64,000 bases of DNA from Hahella sp050299855 (GCA_050299855.1 JBNKWQ010000026.1:61924-125923); one strand, 5' to 3'; shown: positions 17,649 to 25,604, counted from the first letter of the stretch. Notes: generated by a model not told the origin, from the sequence alone. A program made the numbers and translations.

Positions 17649-18118
17649 GTATTAACTATACAAAAGGCGATGCCACAAACCCCGTGGGCGATGATAAAAA
17701 AATTATCGTCCACGTTTGTAATGATTTAGGAAAATGGGGCAAGGGATTTGTACTTGCAATAAGTAAACGCTGGAAATCACCTGAACAACAATACAAAACT
17801 GCATTCCTTGAAGAGTCAAAACCAAGTTTAGGTGATGTTCAATTCATACTGGTTGAAAGTGATTTAACCGTGGCTAACTTGATTGGTCAGCACGGTATCA
17901 AAACGGCGCGTAGTAAATCGGCATTACCGCCAATTAGATATGAAGCCATTGAAGAAGGTTTGAAGAAAGTTGCCGATTTTGCAGCTAAAAACAAAGCCTC
18001 TGTCCACATGCCAAGAATTGGTTGTGGTTTAGCTGGTGGAAACTGGCAGGAGATTGAACCGATAATAAACAGAACGCTTATTAGTAAAGACATATCCGTA
18101 ACCGTCTATGACTTCTAA
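17645..18118 (+). CDS. Macrodomain protein (ADP-ribose-binding, putative de-ADP-ribosylase)
   Basis: A 157-residue macrodomain. Motifs: GDATNP (G8-D9) for the adenine end, HVCNDLGKWGKGF (about 23-35) for the ribose/diphosphate loops, and MPRIGCGLAGGNW (about 125-137). Such proteins bind ADP-ribose and many remove it from proteins or nucleic acids; in DarTG the macrodomain DarG reverses DNA ADP-ribosylation by DarT. Position directly behind an ADP-ribosyltransferase, with a 4-base overlap to the gene between, suggests it is the antidote. ATG 17645 is chosen because of that overlap. Activity is inferred. Confidence 0.85.
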   Translation: MSINYTKGDATNPVGDDKKIIVHVCNDLGKWGKGFVLAISKRWKSPEQQYKTAFLEESKPSLGDVQFILVESDLTVANLIGQHGIKTARSKSALPPIRYEAIEEGLKKVADFAAKNKASVHMPRIGCGLAGGNWQEIEPIINRTLISKDISVTVYDF

Positions 18119-18152
18119 CGCTTAACGTAAAATATTTTGGGGTAAATTTAGA

Positions 18153-18659
18153 TTGAAGAAGTCTGAATACGTCACTTCTATTCTATCCATAATAGCTATT
18201 TTAGTTTCAGTTACTGCGATATATCTTCAGCAATCAGACAAAGAAGAAGCGTTACGTGAATCACTTTTAATAATTCCAAAGCATCCATTTTCAGTTAAGG
18301 GTGAACCAGAAAAATTTGAAATTATTAATTCAGGACGTTCTGTTGTTCATCTGTACCAAATCCAACTTGTTTCTGGTCATGGCGGCGCTATTCAATATCA
18401 TAGACCTATTGGTGGCGAAGAACTGGAGGGCTTGGAGCTGAAACCGGGGCAAATGATCACCGTAACGATGCCCTACAGAGAAAAGGTAAAAATGAATATT
18501 GATCTGTTCGGACTCTTAACTCCAATTCGGTTAGAGGTGACGACAACCAATCTTGAAACATTTTTATCAAAGGAACTTACCAACTTTAATCTTGAACTAT
18601 CTGACGAAGATATAGACCTCTTGTTTCAAAAGAAAAGCAGTGTCGGCAGCGAAAAATAA
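18153..18659 (+). CDS. Small membrane-anchored protein of unknown function
   Basis: A 168-residue protein with one N-terminal membrane helix (about residues 9-25, SILSIIAILVSVTAIYL) and a mainly beta soluble part after it. No family recognised. The start is TTG 18153 with GGGG about nine bases upstream. It follows the macrodomain gene by 34 bases and precedes the GIY-YIG gene by 12 bases, so it appears to belong to the same transcript. It could sense membrane state or anchor another product, which is speculation. Confidence 0.6.
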   Translation: MKKSEYVTSILSIIAILVSVTAIYLQQSDKEEALRESLLIIPKHPFSVKGEPEKFEIINSGRSVVHLYQIQLVSGHGGAIQYHRPIGGEELEGLELKPGQMITVTMPYREKVKMNIDLFGLLTPIRLEVTTTNLETFLSKELTNFNLELSDEDIDLLFQKKSSVGSEK

Positions 18660-18671
18660 ACATCATTATTA

Positions 18672-19856
18672 TTGAATCCTACAATTAATTACCAGATGAA
18701 AGATACAAAAGCAAAGTTATCACCTCTCAAATACGTAAATATAAAATCAGTTTATCGGCTGCTCGGTCAGTACGCCCCCGTCTCTCCAAAAATATTTGCT
18801 CACATAATTGACGAAGCATTGGACAATGCCAATCAAGGCTATGTCCACACAGAACCCCGGTTAGGCAGACTCAAGAGCGATAACCCTGAAATATCAGCCC
18901 GGTTGGTTGGCATTGCTGACAAGTTGATAAAGCACAACATGAGCGCAAACAAAAAGCACCCATGGGATTTTTATAATGGGTTGGACTTCGATTTTGTTCA
19001 TGAATCAAATGCACAAGCCTTTGATAATGGTCGATCAATCAGAACTTTTGTTAATGCATATTTTCACTTCACCGACTTTGCAAGACCTAAAGACCATCAC
19101 CGCGTAGTGTTCCACTTTAAACACAACACAATTAAAGGTACTGATTGGTCAATATCATTCCCGGTGCAAATTGTCATGAAAGGATTTACTTTCACGCCTG
19201 ATTGCCACTATGGATATAGTCATAGCATTGTCCTATTAGACGAAAATCATAAGCCAAAAGATGGATCACAACATTATTACATTGGAATCACCAAGCGTAA
19301 TTGGTTGCAGCGAATGAGTGAGCATTTCCGCGAGATAGAAAAAGGAAGCAATAAAACCTTTCACAAGGCTTGGCGTGAATACGCCGGTAAAAGTGATGTG
19401 ATGCTTTCGTCTGAGCTAATCACCCTCAATCATACCTACAAAGAAATAATGGATTGGGAAGAATGGGCGGTTGATGAGCAAATGGAAGCCGGGTCTTCAC
19501 TGAATATGATACCCGGTGGATTCAAAGGGCTGAAATTTCTGCACAAGCATAGAGTTATTGATAAAGAAAACATTAGCCTTGAAGAACGAGAGAAGGCAAT
19601 TGAAACCTATCAACGGCAAAATCCCCGGCTTGGTGTTCCAAATTTAATCATTAGTGAGCTTTGGAAAGATGAAGACTACGCACAAAAAGTAATTTGTGGT
19701 CATGAGGGGCGATTGTCTGTTGATCAAGTGCGGAAAATTCGCGAGTTGGATTCACTGTCTATGCCTGTCGAAAAAATCGCTGAACTTGTAAATGCCAATA
19801 GCGTTGAACAGGTTTCCCGTGTGTTGTCCGGGAAAACATATTCAAGAATTCATTGA
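18672..19856 (+). CDS. GIY-YIG nuclease-like protein with C-terminal helix-turn-helix
   Basis: 394 residues from TTG 18672; ATG 18696 gives a product eight residues shorter and has no better ribosome site. The GIY-YIG core begins HYYIGITKRNWLQRMSEHF (about residue 205, catalytic Arg in the LQR segment) and continues to EWAVDE and LNMIPGG. Before it are about 200 residues I do not recognise. The last 60 residues (DQVRKIRELDSLSMPVEKIAELVNANSVEQVSRVLSGKTYSRI) look like a DNA-binding helix-turn-helix of the type found in homing endonucleases. There is no host intron, so a defence or mobility nuclease is more likely. Confidence 0.72.
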   Translation: MNPTINYQMKDTKAKLSPLKYVNIKSVYRLLGQYAPVSPKIFAHIIDEALDNANQGYVHTEPRLGRLKSDNPEISARLVGIADKLIKHNMSANKKHPWDFYNGLDFDFVHESNAQAFDNGRSIRTFVNAYFHFTDFARPKDHHRVVFHFKHNTIKGTDWSISFPVQIVMKGFTFTPDCHYGYSHSIVLLDENHKPKDGSQHYYIGITKRNWLQRMSEHFREIEKGSNKTFHKAWREYAGKSDVMLSSELITLNHTYKEIMDWEEWAVDEQMEAGSSLNMIPGGFKGLKFLHKHRVIDKENISLEEREKAIETYQRQNPRLGVPNLIISELWKDEDYAQKVICGHEGRLSVDQVRKIRELDSLSMPVEKIAELVNANSVEQVSRVLSGKTYSRIH

Positions 19857-19872
19857 CTGACTAAATACCTGC

Positions 19873-20196
19873 TTACTTTGCCTTCTCAATAATCTTCAAA
19901 ATCTTGTTTTTGTCCACATCACTCAGCCTTGCAAAGCCCTCAATGACCTTAGCCAAATCATCGTCATCACAATACAGGTAAGGAACGGGTACATCCAAGA
20001 CAGCGCACAGCTTCTTTACCGTACTCATATCGGGGCGATGTTTACCGGTCTCATATTGATTCATTCGAGCACTGGCACCAGATTCATCAAAACCGGCTTT
20101 GATACCGAGTTCTTTCTGACTAATGTCTCTGGACATACGCACCTGCTTTAAACGCCGTGTGAAAGTATTGATTGACTCAGCTCCAAGACTATTCAT
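19873..20196 (-). CDS. XRE-family transcriptional repressor
   Basis: A 107-residue regulator with a Cro/CI-type helix-turn-helix (about 12-70; SQKELGIKAGFDESGASARMNQYETGKHRPD) and a short C-terminal helix. It is divergent from the lipoprotein gene, with three 17-bp palindromes in between. It most likely represses itself and the divergent pair. There is no protease or ligand domain, so it is not a LexA-like SOS-cleaved repressor. Confidence 0.88.
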   Translation of the reverse strand: MNSLGAESINTFTRRLKQVRMSRDISQKELGIKAGFDESGASARMNQYETGKHRPDMSTVKKLCAVLDVPVPYLYCDDDDLAKVIEGFARLSDVDKNKILKIIEKAK

Positions 20197-20199
20197 GAA

Positions 20200-20271
20200 G
20201 CTAAGATTCTCTTAGTTTACTCAAACGCTGGATACTAAGGAATCCTTAGTTTAAACTAAGGAGTTCTTAGT
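20200..20271. promoter_or_regulatory. Three 17-bp palindromic operators for the XRE repressor
   Basis: GCTAAGATTCTCTTAGT (20200-20216), ACTAAGGAATCCTTAGT (20234-20250) and ACTAAGGAGTTCTTAGT (20255-20271). The second is a perfect palindrome, and copies two and three start 21 bases apart, two helical turns. They fill the gap between the two divergent genes, as phage-like operators do. Confidence 0.85.
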
Positions 20272-20289
20272 TTAAATGGAGGTATTCCT

Positions 20290-20640
20290 TTGAAACCAAT
20301 GAAATTTTTCATCGCTCTCCTGACTGCGATCATTCTCACAGCCTGTTCAGATACAGGCACAGCCCCAAGAGAAACAGCCGAAGCTGTCATCACTACTTCA
20401 ATGAACGCTGAAGGTGATAGCTCAACAAACGCTCTAATACTCCAGCAACCTGAAGTTCAGGCTGTCATAGATTGCATTGCCGGTCACTTGGATAGTCAAG
20501 GCTGGTCCAGCGCCCAGCATGATGAATTCATGAAGATTACCAACGGTGGCAACCTGAAAAAGCTACCCGCCAACATGAGCGAAGAAAAAACCATGGCGAA
20601 GATTGGTCCAGTCTTCGCCGCTACCGGCGAATGTATGTAA
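20290..20640 (+). CDS. Small lipoprotein, XRE-controlled
   Basis: About 116 residues, starting at TTG 20290 (GGAGG at 20278-20282, ideal spacing) or at ATG 20299. The N-terminus is a lipoprotein signal, FFIALLTAIILTAC, with the lipobox LTAC. The mature part is polar, contains two further cysteines (IDCIAG and GECM) that could pair, and matches no family I know. It is followed after ten bases by another secreted protein gene. Confidence 0.7.
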   Translation: MKPMKFFIALLTAIILTACSDTGTAPRETAEAVITTSMNAEGDSSTNALILQQPEVQAVIDCIAGHLDSQGWSSAQHDEFMKITNGGNLKKLPANMSEEKTMAKIGPVFAATGECM

Positions 20641-20650
20641 GGGGAGTCTG

Positions 20651-21349
20651 ATGACATTTACAAAAGCTTTAATAATTGCCCTCGGTCTTGTAGGTGCCGC
20701 CAACATTGCGACTGCTAAAGACGTTCGCGGCTTCGAAATTCGCGGGGTGAGTCCGGGTGATAGTGGTATGGAATCCTGCAACAAGCTGTCAGCACAATTT
20801 CCCGGAGAGTATGAGTTATACGACTACCTCAAAATACCAAGGGATCGAAAGCTGTGGTCTGTTAGCTCACGCTATGACATACGCAAGAATTCGAGTAAAA
20901 ACGACAAAGAATGCACCGGTTCTTTTACTTTGTATGATCAAAAATCGGGGAAGGCAGTTCGTGCCGATTCAATCAATGTTAAATCCCACGCGAAAGCCGT
21001 TTATTACGTGGACTATAAACAAAGCATTCATCAAGGAACATCAATGAGTGAATGTAACGAATCACGCCAAGCATTGATTGCAACGCTAACAGGAAAATAT
21101 GGTGAACCGACTGCGACACCTAAAAAGAGTAACGATAGCATTTTGATGAAATGGGACTACAGCACCGCTCAAGGAAGGCTTGGTGACGAAGAGTTGGAAA
21201 TGTTTGCCGCCTCACTTGAATGCAGAATGTACGACAACGAAACCAATTTACCAATGTTAAAAATAAATCTCAGTTTTCATTCTGGTGATGTTGTCGCCAA
21301 CTCGAAAACCGAGGTTAATACCGAAAAAAGCTACACACCTTCTTTGTAA
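20651..21349 (+). CDS. Secreted protein of unknown function
   Basis: A 232-residue protein with a signal peptide MTFTKALIIALGLVGAANIATA ending at an A-x-A site. The mature protein starts KDVRGFEIRGVSPGDS and has scattered cysteines (ESCNK, KECTG, SECNE, LECRM) suggesting disulfides in the periplasm. The ribosome site GGGGAG at 20641-20646 fixes ATG 20651; the upstream extension in this frame is not real. No family recognised. Co-transcribed with the lipoprotein gene. Confidence 0.7.
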   Translation: MTFTKALIIALGLVGAANIATAKDVRGFEIRGVSPGDSGMESCNKLSAQFPGEYELYDYLKIPRDRKLWSVSSRYDIRKNSSKNDKECTGSFTLYDQKSGKAVRADSINVKSHAKAVYYVDYKQSIHQGTSMSECNESRQALIATLTGKYGEPTATPKKSNDSILMKWDYSTAQGRLGDEELEMFAASLECRMYDNETNLPMLKINLSFHSGDVVANSKTEVNTEKSYTPSL

Positions 21350-21356
21350 AATATTT

Positions 21357-21380
21357 AAGGGGCGATACAGCCCCTTTATT
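21357..21380. terminator. Bidirectional terminator
   Basis: Stem AAGGGGC / GCCCCTT with a six-base loop, followed by TTATTTTT on the plus strand and preceded by an AT-rich stretch on the other. It separates convergent genes. Confidence 0.75.
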
Positions 21381-21381
21381 T

Positions 21382-21708
21382 TTACCTTAACATTCTATCT
21401 CTTACCATCTGGCGTTTTTCTTCTGGCACTGTTGAGTGTGGCATATAGCGACTGCAATGTATCACCGTCTGGTTTAAAAATGCCTCATTCACTGCATGGT
21501 GCAACGACTCCATCACCTCTTCACCGATATTCGGATTATTGCGTTCACGCTGATCAATCCAGTTTTTCACAAAGGGAAATAAAAGCGCCTCAAGCAGTTC
21601 AGCACGGGAACACCCCTCAATTTCAGATAGAGCGATAAAGAGGTTGTGTAATTCGGGTCGCAAGTGTGTGACGGTTAAGTTCTTATGCTTGGGTTCGGCG
21701 GCTTCCAT
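21382..21708 (-). CDS. Ribbon-helix-helix-like small protein
   Basis: A 108-residue protein. Residues about 10-45 (LTVTHLRPELHNLFIALSEI then GCSRAELLEALL) have the strand-helix-helix pattern of MetJ/Arc-type DNA-binding proteins; this is a pattern judgement only. Its ATG shares one base with the stop of the upstream gene (TAATG), so the two are translationally coupled. Confidence 0.55.
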   Translation of the reverse strand: MEAAEPKHKNLTVTHLRPELHNLFIALSEIEGCSRAELLEALLFPFVKNWIDQRERNNPNIGEEVMESLHHAVNEAFLNQTVIHCSRYMPHSTVPEEKRQMVRDRMLR

Positions 21709-22160
21709 TATTCGCCCCGCTGTTCTTTCGAAAACTGTGCAAATGATTTAAATGGGTGCGTTGGCTTACCCGATTGTTCACGCCCTTCAATTTCCGAATC
21801 AACGTAATATTGATTCAATTCCATTGCTTCGTCGATTGTTTCGGGCGCTATAGTTTCGCGGATTTTGTATTCAATGATTGGGCGCAACCGGGCAAGGATT
21901 GATTGCTTTGCACCTTCGATGAATTTTGTTTTTTTAGCTTCGATTGCTTCTGCTGGGAATATTTCGTCTGACACTGTGTTCACCTTTTTGATTATGGTTG
22001 TATCAATATTTATGTGAACATAATTTCCTGATTTTAAAAGCGTATAAATATATTTGTAACCACTTTCGTTTCGTCCCATTCGACGGTGGTTACACAGTGA
22101 GAGTTTTGGGCGGTCCCCGCCGTCCTTGGTTGGCTTACTGTAGACCGGTTTTAGTGACAT
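21708..22160 (-). CDS. Hypothetical protein coupled to the RHH-like gene
   Basis: Up to 150 residues. The first ATG (22160) and an internal one (22079, MGRNESGYKYIYTL) both lack a clear ribosome site, so the start is uncertain. The body is charged and largely helical (FIEGAKQSILARLRPIIEYKIRETI). No family recognised. It lies between the P-loop gene and the RHH-like gene on the same strand. Confidence 0.5.
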   Translation of the reverse strand: MSLKPVYSKPTKDGGDRPKLSLCNHRRMGRNESGYKYIYTLLKSGNYVHINIDTTIIKKVNTVSDEIFPAEAIEAKKTKFIEGAKQSILARLRPIIEYKIRETIAPETIDEAMELNQYYVDSEIEGREQSGKPTHPFKSFAQFSKEQRGE

Positions 22161-22173
22161 TGGCTGGTCGGTT

Positions 22174-22210
22174 AAGCCCTCACGGTTCCGTATCCTTACC
22201 GTGGGGGCTT
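22174..22210. terminator. Hairpin downstream of the P-loop gene
   Basis: A 13-bp stem, AAGCCCTCACGGT and ACCGTGGGGGCTT, with one non-Watson-Crick pair and an 11-base loop. The U-rich tail is on the plus strand (TTTCTTTAT), while the genes here run on the minus strand, so it could be a weak attenuator for them. Confidence 0.5.
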
Positions 22211-22225
22211 TTCTTTATACAGGTG

Positions 22226-24373
22226 TTATAGTCCGTGACGAATAATGTCTCTACTTTTCCCACAATTGAATTCTTCATAGCAGTCAAAGAATTCGCATTT
22301 ACAGACCGCAACAACCGCAGCTCCTAAAATTTCGGCGATTGGTTTAGTTAAAGCCTGTAATTCACTCAATGATCTTACAGCTTTTTTAAGCAGGAACACC
22401 AATTGAAACCGGTCTGGATTCTCACCAAGTAAAAAAGCCTTTTTACCGCGTTTGGGGTTAAACAGTTTCAGTAGTTCATCTTTGTTGAAATCGGCTTTTG
22501 ATACCTCAAACACTGCCATGTTGGATTGAACAAACTCAATGAGGTCACGCTTCCATCGTGACCGGTAGTGAATATATTGGAAATTGCAGGGGATAAAGTG
22601 AGTGGCAATTTTGTCCTTCGACTTCTGAATAAACGAATTTTTCAGTTCAAAGGTGTCATTAACTCGGTTTATCTCAAGCTTCCGGCTTAGTTGTTTTTTG
22701 GTGAAAAATGACGCACTGCAACCGGGGTCTAAATGAGAATGGTTCGCAATGCACCGAAATGGGGAAGCCTTAGAAATATTAAGACTCCTCGTTTTTGGTG
22801 CATTAGGAATGATTCTCATTTGGAAATCTTCATTTCTCACCAATGAGGATGTGTCGGGGGCTTGTCCCCCGGCACCTTCAACACCAGCCGCCAATGTTTG
22901 CGCTTCGCGGCTCGTGGCTTCGCCACTCGGTTCTATTCTTGGCTGTCCCAACTGGTGTTGAAATCCTTCATGAGTTCCAATAAGGTCGCTTATAGGTCGA
23001 ACTTGACCACCACCAAGTTTTTCAGCTAACCCATAGGCACTTGGTTTATCAACTACCAAAATATTCACCTCATTGGTTGCCATTGGGTCTCTGAGTGATG
23101 TTCTCATTGCCACTTGGTACAAGGTATTCACATTGAAATCCTGATAGGTATCAATGCCGAATGAGTACAACATCTTGTTAACCACTGGTGACATATTGAT
23201 TGCTATGTCATACACCAGTGCGTCAAGTTGGGAATAATTATTCATTCCGTGAGATTTAGAACTAATTACCTCATGACCACCAATCGCGAATATTGTTCTA
23301 TTGGGCATTTCGTCAATCAACCTGAAATTGTTGGAACAAATGCCAAATTTAATAGCACCAATTGCTTTTAGTCCGGCAACAAATTGGCTATCAACAAAAT
23401 CTCCATTGTTTTTCAAAAACTCTTTTGAATTGAAACGTTCGTCATCATCCAAGACGTGGTATATCTTCACCCGCTGCAACATTTCGGGCGTATGTTTGCC
23501 ATCATTCACCAGTTGCAGCGCGAGTTTGTGCCACTTGAAACCATGATGATAATTTACAACATCGGAAAATATAGAGGTTTCAACATCGGCACTAATGAGG
23601 TTCACCGAGTGATAACCGCGAAAATGTTCCGGATTCTGGAATATTAGAAATTCAGTGGCGGCACCTGATTTGTCATCACGCTCAACAAACGAACCGATTT
23701 TTTCCCACTGTGATTCAAGAATCATTACTCGTTCTTTTCTATCTAACACTGAGTGCATTAGTTTCGCGAATCGTGAAAGGTCTTTGTTATCCGAAGGGAA
23801 TAGATGAGATTCGTTTTTTAGTTCCTCTTGTAACAATGTTGAGGAGACCGGCTCAACTAATGCAACATAATCGCCATCGGCACATTTTGAAACACGTTGA
23901 CCAAGCTGCAACCGCGACCTTATTAAATCTGGTATTTTGTGAGCTTTCAGTTTTGAGATATGAAAACCACTGGGCATTTCGTCAATGTAGAGGTCTATTT
24001 CATCCTTGGAAATCAACCCAAAATCAAGGTGGTGATCTTGTTCGGAAATCAGGTCAAACCCTTTGTGAGTGATGAGCAAAATTCCGGGGTAATCCTGATG
24101 ATTATCAAGCCATTGGTTAATACGTTTTGTTACCGGTTCACAGTTTGGTTGTTCAGTGTAAATAGTGGTTATTCGAGATTTAGGGCAACCAGCGTTAACC
24201 AACATTTCACGCCACTGTTTTAGTAGCTCAACCGTTAGACCAACACAAACCTGTACCCGAACTGATGAGCGTTTTGCTATCAATTCAGAGATAGAGTGGC
24301 TTTTTCCGCTTCCGCAACATCCGTTAGTGAAATTTAGACGGGTTTTTCTATGTGTATAAATATTCGTATCCAT
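22226..24373 (-). CDS. Large P-loop NTPase, helicase-like, island-encoded
   Basis: A 715-residue protein. The N-terminus has a Walker A motif, NGCCGSGKSHS (about 17-27), and a Walker B-like IDLYIDEMP (about 128-136), followed by helicase-like blocks; LLITHKGFD lies between them. This suggests a DEAD-type ATPase that unwinds or moves on nucleic acid. The C-terminal 200 residues are basic and unassigned. The two parts are separated by a low-complexity stretch (about residues 470-550) that coincides with palindromic DNA at 22731-22960. It could be the replication or mobilisation protein of the island, which is inference. Confidence 0.55.
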   Translation of the reverse strand: MDTNIYTHRKTRLNFTNGCCGSGKSHSISELIAKRSSVRVQVCVGLTVELLKQWREMLVNAGCPKSRITTIYTEQPNCEPVTKRINQWLDNHQDYPGILLITHKGFDLISEQDHHLDFGLISKDEIDLYIDEMPSGFHISKLKAHKIPDLIRSRLQLGQRVSKCADGDYVALVEPVSSTLLQEELKNESHLFPSDNKDLSRFAKLMHSVLDRKERVMILESQWEKIGSFVERDDKSGAATEFLIFQNPEHFRGYHSVNLISADVETSIFSDVVNYHHGFKWHKLALQLVNDGKHTPEMLQRVKIYHVLDDDERFNSKEFLKNNGDFVDSQFVAGLKAIGAIKFGICSNNFRLIDEMPNRTIFAIGGHEVISSKSHGMNNYSQLDALVYDIAINMSPVVNKMLYSFGIDTYQDFNVNTLYQVAMRTSLRDPMATNEVNILVVDKPSAYGLAEKLGGGQVRPISDLIGTHEGFQHQLGQPRIEPSGEATSREAQTLAAGVEGAGGQAPDTSSLVRNEDFQMRIIPNAPKTRSLNISKASPFRCIANHSHLDPGCSASFFTKKQLSRKLEINRVNDTFELKNSFIQKSKDKIATHFIPCNFQYIHYRSRWKRDLIEFVQSNMAVFEVSKADFNKDELLKLFNPKRGKKAFLLGENPDRFQLVFLLKKAVRSLSELQALTKPIAEILGAAVVAVCKCEFFDCYEEFNCGKSRDIIRHGL
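22731..22875. repeat. Inverted repeats inside the P-loop gene
   Basis: Imperfect 25-bp arms (22731-22755 and 22797-22821, 21 of 25 positions pairing; both begin or end with AAATGAGAAT or its complement) enclose 41 bases. Just beyond lies a second hairpin, GTGTCGGGGG / CCCCCGGCAC, at 22851-22875. The reading frame stays open. They look like small inserted palindromic elements. Confidence 0.55.
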
Positions 24374-24460
24374 GCTGATATTCTTTTGTTGTTTTTCTTC
24401 AGTCGCATGATGTAAATCTCAAATGAAAATTAGTTTGGTTTGTTGTTTTTAGTGAAGCTC

Positions 24461-24500
24461 AAAAAGCCCGATTGAATTGGTCCCTCAATCGGGCTTTTTT
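24461..24500. terminator. Bidirectional terminator
   Basis: A perfect 15-bp stem, AAAAAGCCCGATTGA / TCAATCGGGCTTTTT, with a nine-base loop. The T-runs on either strand make it effective both ways. It ends the ribbon-helix-helix gene transcript. Confidence 0.88.
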
Positions 24501-24687
24501 ATGTCCGCTCACCAATCACCGCCATGGCGTTGGTTCTGGTAGTTTCGCCGCATTTCTTCAGCCATGCTTCCAAAGCAGTGTTCACAATTCGACTGACCGG
24601 AATTCCAGTCTGTTCACTCATTTCACGAATCTGTTTATCCAGTGGTATGGATAGTGAAAATGTTGACCTCGTTTTTTTGATAGCCAT
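24499..24687 (-). CDS. Ribbon-helix-helix DNA-binding protein
   Basis: A 62-residue protein, TFSLSIPLDKQIREMSEQTG then SRIVNTALEAWLKK, which is the compact strand-helix-helix fold of CopG/Arc repressors. Proteins of this size on islands serve as repressors, antitoxins or recombination directionality factors. It stands alone, with its own terminator, upstream of the P-loop gene. Confidence 0.78.
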   Translation of the reverse strand: MAIKKTRSTFSLSIPLDKQIREMSEQTGIPVSRIVNTALEAWLKKCGETTRTNAMAVIGERT

Positions 24688-24796
24688 TGCTATGCCTCCA
24701 ATTTTTAAGCTTCTTCATACTATTTATCACTGGGCGAGTTTATCCCCAGTCATTCAACTGTAAAGTGATTAAAGGGGATAAATTCGGAAAACTACT

Positions 24797-25210
24797 TTAG
24801 TTTACAAGGCGCTCAAAAGGCGGGGCTGAAACGCCACGGCACCTATCAAGATCAACACTTAGTATGGAATTTGGCTCAAACGCTACAGGCTCGAACCGAT
24901 TGCAATAAGATGCCCACCTGTTGGTGAGTTGTTCGAAAGCGTGAGCTATGGTGCTGCCATAGACAAGCTCATGGGCAGCCAGAAGGAAGCAATCATGCAA
25001 TATTTCAAGATTGTATTCCCAGCCGTTACCGAAGGACTTTAAAGCGCGTGGGGCGTTGTTTCTGATTATTTCGACTGGCGTATCTACTTGATAGGCAACT
25101 TCTCGCATGGTTTCTATCAATTCCATACCTTCGCAGAATGCGCCTATGTTCTGCGTTACACCTTTTTGCTCGATGACCTCACACCAGCATTTATCAGCAT
25201 TGTTATTCAT
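24797..25210 (-). CDS. Hypothetical protein
   Basis: A 137-residue soluble, helical protein with several cysteines near the N-terminus (KCWCEV, AFCEG) and no family I recognise. It is preceded by a dyad-rich non-coding region and lies divergent from the serine recombinase gene. Confidence 0.5.
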   Translation of the reverse strand: MNNNADKCWCEVIEQKGVTQNIGAFCEGMELIETMREVAYQVDTPVEIIRNNAPRALKSFGNGWEYNLEILHDCFLLAAHELVYGSTIAHAFEQLTNRWASYCNRFEPVAFEPNSILSVDLDRCRGVSAPPFERLVN

Positions 25211-25604
25211 CCTCTAAAACCTCATTTTCGTGTGCTCATAGTGCTGCTGTGAGCCGATACAACGCTCCAACCATCACAACTATGATGTTGGTTAATTTAC
25301 CACCAACCACAACACCGGTCAATAAAAAATACAATAAAATCAATGTGTTACAGTTGAATCAATTCAACATTGTGGAAAATCAATGACTTACAGTCGAAGT
25401 TTTCATAAAAGAGGACTCTGATTTTCGCTGAATCCAAACGCCTATATACAAGTGAGTGCTTCGACCGGGTTTCGGTCTCCGAAAATTTCAGTAGTTGACC
25501 GGTCGAGTGCTCATTAAGCATTGTTTAGCCACAAGGATGTGGCACCTAATCCAATTTTATGCTGTATCATTACGCTAAACGGACATATAGCGAAACGGTA
25601 CATC
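25211..25604. promoter_or_regulatory. Dyad-rich non-coding region upstream of the serine recombinase
   Basis: A gap of nearly 400 bases with several palindromes: TGTTGGT/ACCAACC near 25286-25306, a perfect 16-base dyad GTTGAAT-CA-ATTCAAC (25353-25368), and nested repeats at 25461-25506. This is more symmetry than a simple promoter needs and could include a recombinase site or an origin. Confidence 0.5.
25461..25506. repeat. Nested inverted repeat, candidate recombination site
   Basis: Outer arms TCGACCGG / CCGGTCGA (25461-25468 and 25499-25506) enclose an inner hairpin TTTCGG-TCT-CCGAAA (25470-25484). The element ends 98 bases before the serine recombinase start, the usual place for a res-type site. 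Confidence 0.4.

Noticed and set aside
21285..21638. 117-codon plus-strand ORF opposite the RHH-like gene
   Set aside because: It runs through the terminator at 21357 and overlaps two better supported genes.
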